Assembly: GCA_018340805.1 (NCBI GenBank)
Contig: JACMZG010000008.1
Span: forward strand, 81,620,675 to 81,684,674
Source of the DNA: Microvelia longipes
Lineage: Eukaryota; Arthropoda; Insecta; Hemiptera; Veliidae
Length of the DNA: 64,000 bases
Reading direction: 5' to 3'
The first letter of the stretch is position 1. Each line of letters begins with the position of its first letter. Shown piece by piece: positions 11,610-23,958 of the stretch. The notes below the pieces were generated by a model that worked only from the letters and a program-made list of their open reading frames with translations, was not told where the DNA came from and searched no databases. The position numbers and the translations under genes are program-made.

Positions 11610-13305
11610 ATTATTACTCGGTTATAATAATTATACTTAACAAAATAATGTTCCTTATACCCAAGAAATAAGGTAAAAAATATTTATTTACAATGGAATT
11701 GAATAAGGAAAATTCTAAATTTAATTATATTACAAAAAATAACCGGGTAAAACACAGAATGGGTAAATTAGTGAAATCTGTAAAGAGATAGCGAAAAAAA
11801 ACAGCAAACACGAATAAGTTAATGACAACCCGTAGATAAACGAGGTGAAAATATGCCCTTAAAGAACTATTAGCTCCTCTTTTGAAGCCGAGTTATGCCG
11901 AAGACCAAAAACGCTGGAGGCTCTTAGTAAGTGACCATTAAGTAAATAATTTACGGCTTTGCTACTACGGGAAGAGAAAATCGAAAAGCTGCATCATTAA
12001 AAGTTTTATTAATTCGCGGTTTTCTGCAGCTTTTTATATCTATTAATTGGGTTAAAATACAAAATAGACCAATAAATTAAAAGAAAGAATTATTAAATAA
12101 AGAAAAAAAAAGGAAAAGCAAATAAAACAAGTTTAATAAATAAAAACAAAGAAATATGAAATAAAGGTTAAAAAAATAAGTTTAATAAATTTAAAGATAG
12201 CAATACCCTTCTTTTTTCCTTTTATAAAGGATAAAAGAAAAAGCAAATAAAATAAGTTTTAAAAATTAAAAGAAAGAAATATTAAATTAAGGATGAAAAA
12301 AAAAGTTTTATAAATTAAAAAAAAATATTAAATAAAGAATAAAAAGCAAAGCAAATAAATTAAGTTTAAAACTTATTAATGATTGTGAGGAGGAATAAGT
12401 CCAAAATAATAACTAATACTAATTTTGCCGAGACTAAAATATTTATTAAAATAATAAATATTAAATTAATTTAAATAATAAATATTAAAATTTAAAATTA
12501 ACAAAATTAAAAAAACAAAAAGGATTAAAATAATAAATAAACAAAATTGATTGACATTGTTGCTTACGGCTTGCAGTATTAAAACATAGGTATAAGAGCT
12601 TCTCTATTAAATGAGTGTATATAAAAATCATAACTTAAATCAAATTAAATGTCTATAAATAAATAAAAATTCAACTTAAGTAGCTCACAAACAATTCATA
12701 AGCCTGGGCCGGAACAGGTATTAATTAATAAATAGCAAACAACCTTAGCCATATATTATCCAGATAATATTATCTCGTAAACATAAAAAAATAAAGCAAA
12801 CAAAAAAGACAAAAATGAAAATTAAATGATTTTAAAAAAATCAAAACGTTGCGTTCTGCATTAAAAAAAATAATGGATTATTTTCAACAAATGGCAGAAA
12901 GGACTAAGGATTTATTTTATTTTTTTTATTTTAATATTTATATTTTAATAATATCAACTATATTTAATATTTATTTTATATATTATTTTTGTCCATTTAG
13001 CTATTAACTGGAAAATAATTTATTTGTGATTACAAACTATAAAGACCCTTTAACTATACAAAATTAGCTCGCCCTCTATCTCTTGACAAATTAAGAAAGG
13101 TAAGCGTTAAGAAAAGAGACACTAACCTTAAAAACAAATACATCCACAAAGCAAAACTGAAGATAAGACTTTTATTTTGCAACGTTTGCTCACAACTAGT
13201 TTTCACACCTAAATCATCAGCAAATAATTACTCGCTATAAAATCCTAGGCTTCTGCGGTTAATATACAGAAATTCTAGTAGTAGTAATATAAGGGGAGAG
13301 GGTAG
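11610..13305. other. AT-rich spacer
   Basis: No gene recognised. It contains the degenerate A-rich repeat at 12055-12370 and a small hairpin (GAAAAGCTGCA / TGCAGCTTTT) near 11976-12033. Otherwise it is simple AT-rich sequence. Confidence 0.5.
12055..12370. repeat. Degenerate A-rich tandem repeat
   Basis: Recurring AAAGCAAATAAAACAAGTTT, then AATAAATTAAAA and GAAAGAAATATTAAATAAAG blocks, in about three diverged units of roughly 100 bp. Confidence 0.6.
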
Positions 13306-13307
13306 TA

Positions 13308-13550
13308 ACTACCAGGCAAGTAGGCCACGTTGTAGGGCCCATTTTGCCAGCTCCCTAAGATAGTGTTCTACACCTTTTTGATTTCAAATGTAGGTATATT
13401 TGATCTAATCTAGACAGAAGGGCTGTGGATTTCTATGGTTCCTCTCATGCTTATCATACATATTATCTCTGACTCTTATAGACTCGTAAAAACTAGGAAC
13501 AACATGTGCTCTCAATACACCAAACCTCCATACACTTTAAAACCTAATAT
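13308..13550 (-). mobile_element. Family G retroposon-like repeat, 5'-truncated copy
   Basis: Matches 34079-34320 in the same orientation over about 240 bp, from GTAGGCCACGTTGT at the left to CACACTTTAAA at the right. The full-length version (34079-34580) continues into a segment with a pol III B-box-like sequence. Read on the minus strand, this copy lacks that head, as is typical of 5'-truncated retroposons. The orientation is inferred. Confidence 0.6.
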
Positions 13551-14900
13551 TTATTTTTTATATCAGCTTCAAATGACCTAGAAGCAGTAAATATATATAT
13601 AAAATCAATCTATAATTTGATCAAACTAAGAGGCATCCTTAATTCATTATTTCTTTCAAGTTATATTAAGTCAAGATAAACTATAATTTGATGTAATTTT
13701 AAGCAACTCGTTTTAAAGAACCTTCGGTGAGACAAAAATAAGGAAGTGCATTCTCGGAAATAAGTGAAGTTACGCAAAAGTAAATATTTTAATGATTTTA
13801 GAAATCATACAGAAATTATTAGCAATGCATTCTTATTACTAAACACAGAAGTAAAGGACTTAATTCACTCCTGATGTTTAGGATTGATTTAACATAACGA
13901 TAAACGCTACCCTTTTAATCCATTTTAGTTAGTTTACGGAAGTCGTAAGGCATTTAAGCGTTGTCAGTGCTTGGATTGGTAACCGTACAATTTGATAATG
14001 ATGATTAGGAGAAGGTGTGAAGCTAGGATAAACGTACGAGCAGGCTATATTTAACTCAAAAGCATCTATGTTTCTAAGAGATAAGTACTACCAGACTGAT
14101 GACATCGTTAGGCACGTAACGCGGCAGCTTAAGTAAAGAACTCTGATGAGTTTGCATGACATAACAAATTTTCTCATAGCTGGTAAAATCCTGGAAAACC
14201 AATACCAACAAAACCGACTCGAAAGCGTTTTATAACTAAGTAAAGATCTCGAAACAAGAACCTCGAAACTTTCATAAAGGACAATAGTTTCATCGAAAAT
14301 GTATACTATTAATTAAGACAAAAACTGTTGATTAAAAAAATTAACACGGGATTCTTATCTCTGCAATACCACTAGGATATTGCAAAAGCGCGCAGGCGTA
14401 AATAGAGGATACTAAACAACAAAAAATCACACATAAAAGTAACGACGACTTACCTTTAAACTATTTTATTAACCGAAAGATCAGAAAATATTTTTTTTCC
14501 AATAGAAAAGAAGACTGGAAAAATGAGCGTCATTAGAGATGTTGGAATACCGCGTCCTCGACAATAAGAGCCCAATCAACGTCAAATCATCTCAATTAGT
14601 GCCGTACTACAAGTCGTCGTACAGATGACTTTGTTGGAATAAACTAGACCTACTTTCCAATAATTGAGACGTAATGACTAAGCAATAAAGTTTCAAAAAT
14701 AAGACGAATTTTACCTATTCATAGACTGAATACAAAAATAATGACCTAAACTTAATTGTATCAACGCAATTTAAATGTAGAGTGACAAATTTAGGCTATT
14801 TGACAGAAAAAAGGGAAATATACATGAAATTAGTCAAGTATAAAGTATGTGAATGTATGTTAGTATAGCAGTCCCAGTGTATTTATGCAATAAAGTTATA
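13551..14900. other. Spacer, nothing recognised
   Basis: AT-rich with some more balanced stretches. On the + strand, 14524-14641 reads open apart from one stop, but has no recognisable domain. No repeat structure seen. Confidence 0.45.
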
Positions 14901-15068
14901 GTACGACACACGGCTAAAATCATTTGACAGAGCGGGAAAATAGTGTTAAGAACCAACAAGGTTGGCCTGATTTGAAATTAAGGGCGTGGTTTAACATCCA
15001 GGACTAACCTCATTGGCTACCTCGCATTATTTTCCCACGCTGTCAACTGAATTTAGCCGTGTGTCGTA
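14901..15068 (+). mobile_element. Family B MITE, copy 2 with intact ends
   Basis: The best-preserved tips: TACGACACACGGCTAAA on the left and its complement ending TGTGTCGTA on the right. TTATA occurs at 14896-14900 and 15069-15073, a possible 5-bp target duplication, though one extra G intervenes on the left. No coding capacity. Confidence 0.87.
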
Positions 15069-15189
15069 TTATAAAACTTGAAATTAAAAATCTTTAGGTC
15101 TAGTAGTGCTATCCGGATAAATAATTCTCTTACGTCAATACCCGTCCATAATGACTCAGCAAAAATATTGAAAATTTCCTTAACACTCT

Positions 15190-15711
15190 ACTTAATTATT
15201 ACATAAAGAAACCTTGAACCTAATTCCAACTCAATTAGATTATTTTGCGATTTTTATAAGTTCAATTTTGGCATTAAAAAACGTTTAATATAAAATTTTA
15301 ATTAATTAAAAATTTTATGGAATGGCTTGATACCCATTCGATAAAATTTGAACTAATGCCAAATAATGAGATGAAACTTGGCACATAGGTTAGTCTTATA
15401 TATGACTACATGCACGCCAAATTTTAAATCGAAAAAAAATTGTTCTACGTTTTTATGGATTTTTGAAAATGTTGATGAGTCACTATTTCCGGTTGTTTAC
15501 GCATAGCACAACTATAAACCTAAAATTGATTTTTTACACCAGAATTCAACTCTCTAACACAAATAACAAGGGAGCTAACAAACAACTTTTAGAAAACCAA
15601 TCAGAAGGGCTTAAAAGACCAAAAACGGATAATTTAGGTGAATTCCCGGTTTCGGTATTGTTGCAAACACAATACTTTTCCTATATACCTACGGTATAAA
15701 TGAGGAAAAGT
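15190..15711 (+). repeat. Family A copy lacking its 5' end
   Basis: Contains the family body (TGAAACTTGGCACATAGGTT, TCAACTCTCTAACA) and ends at the terminal hairpin (15674-15711; ACTTTTCC... GGAAAAGT). A 78-codon plus-strand frame (15463-15699) is family A body translated, not a gene. A short reverse-strand A-like piece (ATGACTCAGCAAAAAT) lies just before it at about 15150. Confidence 0.78.
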
Positions 15712-16418
15712 GACAGACACTGAAAATCGGAAAACAGTTAAAATAAGATAGTGATTTGATTGTACATTAAACAGTTATTCTAGAATACAGCTGATATGTC
15801 TACAAGGTTGCCCAAGCAAGGTTAGTCGTGATTGGATATAATAAACTGACTTGGTAATTTAATAAGTTTGCTTCGTCGAGAGAAGCAAAATGGTTACACA
15901 AGCGCAGCAAATCCGACAAAAAAACCTTGGAAAAGTTACCAGGTTCCTTACACTAGATTTTTTATATTGACTGAATGAGATTTTAAAGCTATTATAAGAA
16001 TTAATAAAGGTCTGACTACTTTTTAATGAGTTATTTTAAAAAGTCTGATAACAAGACTTGGCAGAGCCGCGAGTCATTACATTCTTTTATTAACACTAAA
16101 CTAAATTAGACCGAACTATAAAATTAGCAAGTAAAAGTGAAATAAAAATGCAACTATAAAAAAATAAAAAGGTAAGGCTGTAAAATTCATTTAATAAAAA
16201 CAATTTAAAGTACTTTTCCATACTTTTATGAAGTAAGAACTCAAGAATACAGGTTAAAAAATAATATGTCCAAATATAGTAAGAAAGGAATAAAAAAATA
16301 CGAATAAAAGCAACTCTACAGTTATTAAGCAAGAAGATATGAAATATAAAATAGAATTAAAATGTTTACATTTTAAAGAATATAATGTTAACTATCACGG
16401 TAATAATAAAATATTAAT
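15712..16418. other. AT-rich spacer
   Basis: Holds a 78-codon minus-strand frame (16096-16332) rich in Phe, Leu and Ile, as expected by chance in AT-rich DNA. No other structure recognised. Confidence 0.5.
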
Positions 16419-16727
16419 CATAGAGATATTGTAACTAGAGGGGCCCTATAGGTTAAATTATGAAACATCGAAACATTAACCTCATCACCTTCGCTTTTAA
16501 ATAAAATCAAATAATCAGAACAAAATTACTATAACTTATATAGTAAATCGTTGAAAATACAAATCAAAACACAAACAATGTGCGGGACACCGAAATAAAT
16601 TTATTAATTATAACCTTAACTTACTCTTGGAGGAGGTTTCGATGAGGTCACACAGAGCCCCTGAGAGCCCCAAAAATATGTTTCAGGCCTCTCAATGTAT
16701 TTAGATAGGCTCTAGTATATCTCTATG
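16419..16727 (+). mobile_element. Family D hAT-type MITE, copy 1
   Basis: Terminal inverted repeats start CATAGAGATATTG and end TATATCTCTATG. The flanking octamers are ATATTAAT (left) and ATAATAAT (right), matching at 7 of 8 positions. They fit the T at position 2 and A at position 7 common in hAT target duplications. About 309 bp with no transposase. It is the uninterrupted counterpart of D2 at 48640-49050. Confidence 0.85.
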
Positions 16728-17900
16728 ATAATAATAATAACAGGCTAAAAAAATAAAGACATTTATAAAAAAATACGAGACATAACTTTAAAACATAAGA
16801 AGACAAGAAAAGTTTATTTTAAAAACACAGCTTTCAATAAAATATTTACAGGTCGCATTCCTAATCAGTTTTTTTATTGGGAAAAACATTAAATGGCACC
16901 TAGTTAAGACAAAAATCAATTTTTCTCTTGGTCTAACAAATAAAAAATAATGATCATTTTACCAGGCAGTAAAGTGGCACTTTAAAGCTGCTGAAATTTT
17001 TTTATTGCCCAGCGATAGCAAGTCACTGAATAATTTCCAAAGCAATAACATCTTATCACCGCTAACTAGGTTATACTATTTTTTTCAGAGTACATTAAAA
17101 CAAACAAATAAGCAATAATAATAATAATAAGAATTAATAATTAATATAAAAATTATAAGCAAATAAATGGTGTTTTTAAATACTTTAAATCGAATGAGTT
17201 ACAACTTTCATTTTTCTTTATTATCTTAGATTTTACGTTAAACTTAATATGTCGAACAATAATTACTGCACAATGACTACTTTTACTGTTAAGGCAGTGA
17301 AAGTAGTACTTTTACTGCCTTAGCAATTAAATTGCACTTTACTGACTTTTTTTAAAATCAGTAAAGTACTTAACTGCAGTCTCAAAAAAAGATAATTAAA
17401 ATAAAATGTGACATAAAGTCTTTAATTAACAAATGCTTCAAAAGAAATCAATAATAAAAAGAAAAAAAAGCCATAAATCAATAATGGAAAGTTGATCGAA
17501 ACTGAAACAACAACTACAAAACCTTCCCAATTAAATACATAAAAAATTAAAATGGTGAGAAAGAAAGAAAACTATTAGTCATTTTACTGTCACAATATGA
17601 GATAATTAACAATAAAAGAAATAAGAAATGGTAGGAAAAAATCACAAAAAAAAACATTATAATAAATATTTTGAAATAATAAAAGAAAAAATAAAGTATG
17701 AATTCTACAGAGCGGAAATTTTTAACTAAACCTGAAAGAACAAAAAGTTAAAAGGACTTTTAACTTCATTGAAAAAGCGAAAGTTATACAAACATTATCT
17801 AACAATAAAAACATGGTTAAATAAAAAAAGAAATATTTTGCAACTGTTGAAAAAAGAAATAGCTAATTGAAAAAAAGTAAAGATTTTGTACAACGTTTTT
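16728..17900. other. AT-rich spacer with a small hairpin
   Basis: Mostly low-complexity A-rich sequence. Near 17283-17332, CTGTTAAGGCAGTGAAAGTA and ACTTTTACTGCCTTAGCA form an imperfect hairpin. No gene seen. Confidence 0.5.
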
Positions 17901-18260
17901 ACTTTTCCTCATTTATACCGTAAGTATATAGAAAGAGAGTGTTTCAAAAAAATTCGAAACCAAGATGTTACTGGAAATATCCGTTTCAGGTGTTTTTAAG
18001 TAGTTTTCACAAAGTTGTCAGTCTGTATGTACGTGCGTAAAAGCACTCATAATGATTCAGCAAAAATTTCGAAAAATCATAAAACGCGGAAAAGTGTTGC
18101 AATCCATCTGATATTTACTACGCATGTAGCCATATATAAAACAAACATATGTGGTAAGTGTCATCCCATTATCAGCATTAGTTCAATTTTTATAGAATGA
18201 TTTTTGTGTTTTTTTTTAAATCGGAAAATAATCCAATTGTGTTCAAATTTGGTACTAGCG
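17901..18260 (-). repeat. Family A copy, reverse orientation
   Basis: Begins at the hairpin (ACTTTTCCTCATTTATACCG...) and continues through the GTTTCAGGTGTTTTTAAG and AGCAAAAATTTCGAAAAATC body segments in reverse. The distal half is missing. The 61-codon frame at 18015-18200 is family body. Confidence 0.75.
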
Positions 18261-18419
18261 TATAACGAATACCATAAATTTAGTACAAGTAAATACCTTT
18301 ACGTAATAAATAAGTACACTAAGTTTAGTATTAATTATGCAGCAATTTTACTTATTAATTTTGCTATAATTATTGCACATTATGCATTATTATTTCAGTA
18401 TAATTTGTAAAAAACAGAA

Positions 18420-19010
18420 AAACAAGTGACTTCGGCATCTTGGTCGCTACGTGGCGTCGGCGCCACTTTGCGGCCACATGGTTGTAGTCTTATATAGGTT
18501 TTTTATATTACTTGTTTATATAAGTGGAATATTAATGCAATACAAATGACAAAACAAGCGGCCTCCGGCTTCGCGGCCTGCGCCTCCCTGTGGCCGCATT
18601 GCTGCCACATGGTTGTTGTACTTTATCAGTTCAGTCATATTGCTGTTTTATATAAGTGGCATACTGCCATGATATAAGCAAATTTTCAAATGTATTAGTC
18701 AAAAAACATGATTTGTTTACATTATGTCAGTCAATGACATAATGTTTTGTTTGACACATATGTCAATTAATAAAACTGGAACTAATACTGATAATAAATT
18801 AAACTAAGTATTTTTGTGAACCATAAATAGTAGCATATGTGTATAGTAATGCTGATTCAATATTGTGTATTAATGACGTCATACACATTTAATAAACAAT
18901 TGGGTTCTGAAAACCAATAAGGTTAATTTCGGTACCGAGTTAGATCTTATCAAGTGCATAAAAGGTATCGTATCCCTCCCATAAAGGGGTCTAGGAACAA
19001 AATCTCGTAC
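18420..19010 (+). repeat. Family K repeat, copy 1, with internal tandem
   Basis: Contains GC-rich GCGGCC...GGCCACATGG blocks unusual for this window. The first ~125 bp (18420-18548) are repeated at 18550-18677 in diverged form (both with CCACATGGTTGT and TATATAAGTGG). It continues through ATTAATGACGTCATAC and ends just before an AT microsatellite. The related copy at 50236-50670 also runs into an AT tract; a short fragment is at 43245-43315. Confidence 0.75.
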
Positions 19011-19030
19011 ATATACATTCACACACACAA

Positions 19031-19048
19031 ACATATATATTATATATA

Positions 19049-19082
<34 letters not shown>
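19031..19082. repeat. (AT)n microsatellite next to K1
   Basis: Imperfect then pure AT repeat following CACACACAAACAT, directly downstream of family K copy 1. Confidence 0.92.
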
Positions 19083-19087
<5 letters not shown>

Positions 19088-20428
19088 TATAAACAAGTAT
19101 ATCTCAATTTATTATTCAAGTATCATCATTGTCTTCGATTGATGATTATCTTTTTATGCTTTTCTATCTTTTATTTTTACTTTTATCACTTGTGTTTACA
19201 TTCCATGTTCTTACTATTCTTATCATTATTACTTTTCCAAACAAATTTCTCTCATAGCATTATTTCAGTGAAAATATTTATTATGTTATCTGAAAGAAAG
19301 GAAAACATAAATAATTTATGTCAACAAAACCAAAAAAAATGACTTAATGTTATTAACTTTTTATTGAAATATTTTAAACGCTTCCTTTATAATTTAATAT
19401 TTTTTACTTGAATTTGAATTTTGAGTTAATAGCTTTTAATTTCTCTTTTTTTAATGGTTTTAATTAATTCTTTAATTTAAATGAAATCCAGGTCGACTCA
19501 TATACATTAGGCTAACATAGGATGAATAAATCAAAATTTCGTTTCATTATAATTAATCTCTACTCTTATTTCAAATTATTATTATTGAACCTCTGAATAC
19601 TGTAATTTTATCAAATTATATGTGAATTTTATTATTATTATGTCTTAATTGATATTTATTAACACTTTGTTTTTAATATTATTAGTATTCACTTTGTTTT
19701 TCCTGATGATAGTAGTTTCCTTTCTTTATTTTCTTTATATGTACTTATTATGGAGTTGTGTGTGTGTGTATCGCTCTTCAATACCAACTTCACAAGCAAA
19801 TTTTCCCTATAGGAATTTATTAAAATAGTAAGAATATCTACAAAAGAAATTTATACCTGGAAAATATTTTTGAGGTGTAGAGCTCACGAGAATCTCCCAC
19901 TATTACCTAATAATGAAATCCTTCTTTTAATTATTCCTTTGCCTAATCGATTTGTATTAGATTAGGCAAATATACCCATTCATACTTTGTTTGCTTAAAA
20001 TATTATTCAATAATTTTATATTGAAGCAAGTAATACCAGAGCCGGCTTTGCTCTAAGACGGATTTGTAGAGATAATTCTTCGGAGTGCATTTAATTGTTT
20101 ATTTAATATAATGACTCATTCGTAGAATCTAATGACTCATAAGAATACAGATCAAGAGTTATAAAAACTATTAAATGAAAAAGCCACCAGATCTAAATGA
20201 TTAACAAATAAATAATTAAAAGGAAATGACTTTCTCCCAAGTGTCTAAAAAGCAGTGACCCGAGATCAAATATTCAACATGTGTTTAAATTGAGGATTTT
20301 ATTGAAACAGCTGTCTCTCATTTAGTAGATAACTTAATAAAGAATGAAATAGAAATCAAATTAAAATACTTAAGATAGGCATGAGGGATAAGTTTTACAA
20401 CTCATAATACAAACTTAAATAATAAACT
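19083..20428. other. AT-rich spacer with one short perfect hairpin
   Basis: TTTGCCTAATC and its exact complement GATTAGGCAAA form a hairpin at about 19937-19970. A 67-codon frame (19139-19342) is Phe/Leu-rich and looks like chance. Nothing else recognised. Confidence 0.5.
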
Positions 20429-20750
20429 GTGTAGGCTTCCGCCGTTATTGTCATGAAGATTTAGGTCTTCCGGTGGTGCCACACAAAACCTCAGCCAGCG
20501 TTTCAAGGTGCAACAAAAACTGAACTGTTTCAGTTTCAAGTGCTCTACAAAACTGAACTCAGTTTCAGTTTCAAGTGCTCTACAAAACTGAACTCAGTTT
20601 CAGTTTCAAGTGCTCTACAAACTGAACTCAGTTCAGTTTTGTAGAGCATTGTGTTTTCTATCCATGATTTCCTACATCCCTGAAGATGCTCCCACAGTGG
20701 AAGCGAAACGTCGTATTTTTCATCTACATTGACGGCGGTCACCGCCGGAA
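20429..20750 (+). repeat. Family H repeat, copy 1, with hammerhead-like core
   Basis: Shares GTAGGCTTCCGC, GTTATTGTCAT, GAGCATTGTGTTT and the CTGAAGATG...GAAA block with 37274-37435. An outer stem pairs TTCCGGTGGTG (20468-20478) with CACCGCCGGAA (20740-20750). CTGAAGA at 20680-20686 is followed by a short stem and GAAA at 20705-20708, as in hammerhead ribozymes and the ribozyme motifs of Penelope-like retroelements. Here the stem after GAAA is poor. Probably a decayed retroelement end. Confidence 0.6.
20515..20646. repeat. 35-bp minisatellite inside H1
   Basis: Three and a half units of CTGAACTCAGTTTCAGTTTC then AAGTGCTCTACAAAA. The H2 copy has no such array, so it arose after the two copies separated. 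Confidence 0.88.
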
Positions 20751-22189
20751 TGTTAAAACGTAAATGTTAAATGTAAAAATTAGAGACACATTTTAAAATA
20801 TTACTGAAATTTCAAGTAAGAGAAAAAGTTAACTTTAATCACGAGCCAGGTATCACAATAACAGATAACTGCTATTAATAAATAAAGTGAATACAAGAGA
20901 AATTAAAGTCAATTACTGTAAAAGTAATTTAAAAAAGGACAATTAGGTCGTTGATATAGAACAAACCTAATTAAATGTTGACTAGGACAACGTTTGGCAC
21001 TTGATAGTGGTCCCCATTCTATCTTAGTTATTTAAGGTATATTTTAAGGTAGAATTTATACTTATTATAATTACTATACTTATACTTTATACTTATACTA
21101 TACACTTATATTTATACTTACTATCCTTATACTTTATACTTATACTATATATTTATATTTATATACTTATTTATACTACTTTTCATACCCTAAATTAATC
21201 ATTTTAATTAACAATACATTTCATCAAACTTTTGCATTTTAGTCTTAAACAACCACTAGAATACAAAAAAACATCAATACTTTAATAATTAAAAACAGGA
21301 GTGAAATGTTAATAAAATATCAATAAAAAATGTGACTTAATATAATAAACTTCAAAAAGCTTATACTTTAATTAAACTTAAAATTATTCATTCACTGTAA
21401 ATGTATTTATTTTATTGTAATATTAGACAAAGTATTTTTTTTAATTAAAGTGTTTTATTTATTATATAAAATGTAGAATTATCACAAAATCACGGTCAAA
21501 ACAGCAAACTTAGATAAAAATTAGATAAACAAATATAAGATAGCTCAATCATTAACAAAAGATATAAAATACAGGGTATTTTACAAATAAAAATGTAGTC
21601 GAACATAGAAACAAAAGTAAAAAAAGAATAAACTAGATGATAATAAGGAAAAAGACAGTTCCATCAATCATTAGGAACAAGAACTAAAATACATAGTTTA
21701 TAAAATAAAAACGTTTAACTGAGTACTAAACTCATACTCACGAAGCAAGTGATGTTTTTATATTTGCATGCTAAATAATAGAAACCAGGATATTATTACA
21801 GAAATAATAAAAAAACACTAAAAAAGACACTGGCGTGCGATACACGGAGTCATGTTGCCGGAAGGGTTCAATAAAACATTTGTCAGGTTGACGTTACAAA
21901 TCACGATTGTTTTGTTTTCACGAAAAATTAAGGTACTTGAAGCAACAAGTACATGTCTTATGAACAAGACAACTTTCAAGGTTTTAAAATATATGAAACA
22001 AATCAACAGATAAACGCCCTCACAAGTTGAGTGAAGATAAAAATATGGATTCAAAATAGATTAGATGGCAAAAAATTAACTTTCCAAGGCAATCTTTAAT
22101 CTTGTGATGATTTCAAAAGTAAATTAAATAAAAAACATTTTGAACAAAATTACTTATAAGATTTACAAGTGTAAATTTATCTACTCGGT
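20751..22189. other. AT-rich spacer with cryptic simple repeat
   Basis: 21041-21180 is a cryptic simple repeat of ACTTATACTTTAT-type motifs. The rest is A-rich sequence. A 78-codon minus-strand frame (21818-22054) has no recognisable domain. Confidence 0.5.
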
Positions 22190-22470
22190 TGGTAAAATTT
22201 TCGATTTTTAACGAAATTTTTTAAAATTTTGATGATTCAGCAGACTAGGTTGTCATAGTCTAAAAAATATTATCTTCCGAACAGCTTAACTAGATCTGAA
22301 GCCTAATATTTATATCAAGTTTTAACTCTCTAGCATAGACAGTATCCTGTCTACGCATATTTATAAATATGCGTGACATAGACACACAGACAGACAGCAA
22401 CAACTCAAAATATCATAAAAATACCTGAAACGGATATAATTATCGTAAACCTGTTGTTCGGATTTTTATT
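22190..22470 (+). repeat. Family A fragment, diverged
   Basis: Carries TTCCGAACAGC, TTTTAACTCTCTAGCATA, GACACACAGACAGACAG and CCTGAAACGGAT in the family order, but lacks a clear terminal hairpin. A local inverted repeat (GACAGTATCCTGTC and CGCATATTTATAAATATGCG) has replaced part of the body. Confidence 0.6.
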
Positions 22471-23957
22471 ATTATTACTATTATTTATTTTATTTATTTA
22501 TTGATTTTTATTATTATTACTATTATAACATTTATTCCTTAGATAAAAATACACTTTACAACAATTTACATATTAAAATAACAACATGCAAATCAGCTGT
22601 TGCTGTGGTTCCTCCAAATGGAGGTAAGTGTATGGAGTTTGAACCATAAATACATACTACATAAAACATTACAACTACACTATATAAATATTTAAATTAA
22701 ATTTACATAACATATTAATTTTATTATAATAAATGTTTCTTAAATTATTTTATACGTTCCCTTATATAAATATAAAAGAAACTTCAATAGAGAGATATAA
22801 AATGAGTAAATAAATAAATACGAATAGTAGTTAGAGAATGACAAATCAGTAGTAATCAGTAAATATTAAATAGAAGCGAAAAGAGAATAGAAGGCATTAG
22901 TGTGAGCCTCAGTCCTATATGAGTTAAATGTGTCAAAAGATTGTATCAGATGAGAACATGTTATAAAGGGCTGACATGAGCCAATGCCTTGCCTTCTTCT
23001 CACTTAAAATATTTTTAAATCGTCATTTAAGAAATAAGAAAAGATTTTATTAAAAAAGATATTCTTTAAGGAAATAGATTTAAAACTTTCTTAAAATAAA
23101 CGTCGAACCCAGTACACGACTGTTAAAACCACATTCAATACATTCGAATTTTAAGTGGTCAAAACATTTAAAATTTTGATGATTTTAAACGAGAAGAAAC
23201 AAAATATAACACACTGAAGTTTCAAATAACACATATACTAAAACTAGGATGCAAAAAAAAGAAGGTCCAGTCTGTGCACGAGTGATTTGATAGCAAGAAA
23301 CCGCAAAAATCAAAAACTGACCGAGAAGCCAAACAGAAAAATCGATCAGTTTAAACCACACATTGGAGATGGAATCAACCGCAATAACCCCAAAATCTAG
23401 ACCAGTAAGAAACCAATAAAACACACCGGACTAACCTCTCCATAGTTACTAACAACCTGCATATGATGGTACATTTTTAACTTTAACGACACAATGCTTA
23501 GTAATCTAGTACACAATATACATTCAAACAAATCCCAACTAGGTTTCATATTATACGCAATATTTTACTCAAATAATAATTTAGGTAAATAAAAAATTAA
23601 ATTAATTTATTAAATAAAATGAAAGAAAAGTCTCTAAACAAACATTGTTAAGCAAAGCGATATTAACCCAATTTATTATTGGGTCACCATTAGTGGAAAA
23701 CTTGCAATTAACAAAAACGTAAAAGATAAAACTACCTTTCTCTCAAACTCTTTTGCAAGTTGCAACAAAAAACTGTTCAAAAACACTTATTAGAATAAAT
23801 ATAAACAGGCCTATTACAAAGAACAGAAATAAAATCTCAACACAAAAAAACTTAATTTCGCAATAAGCTTTTAACCTAATAGAAGCCATAATCAGTGCAA
23901 AATCACTGAGATGCAAATGGCAAGAAAGCACGGACTAACGATCCTTTAATATGTCGT
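22471..23957. other. AT-rich spacer
   Basis: 22450-22530 is a TTATTATTACTATT-type simple repeat, and the following sequence looks like an AT-rich retroposon tail, though no family could be named. Minus-strand frames at 23185-23424 and 23743-23931 are hydrophobic and short, with no recognisable domains. Confidence 0.45.
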
Positions 23958-23958
23958 A

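Noticed and set aside
16096..16332. 78-codon hydrophobic minus-strand frame
   Set aside because: Phe/Leu/Ile bias is expected from A-rich DNA read in reverse; no conserved motif.
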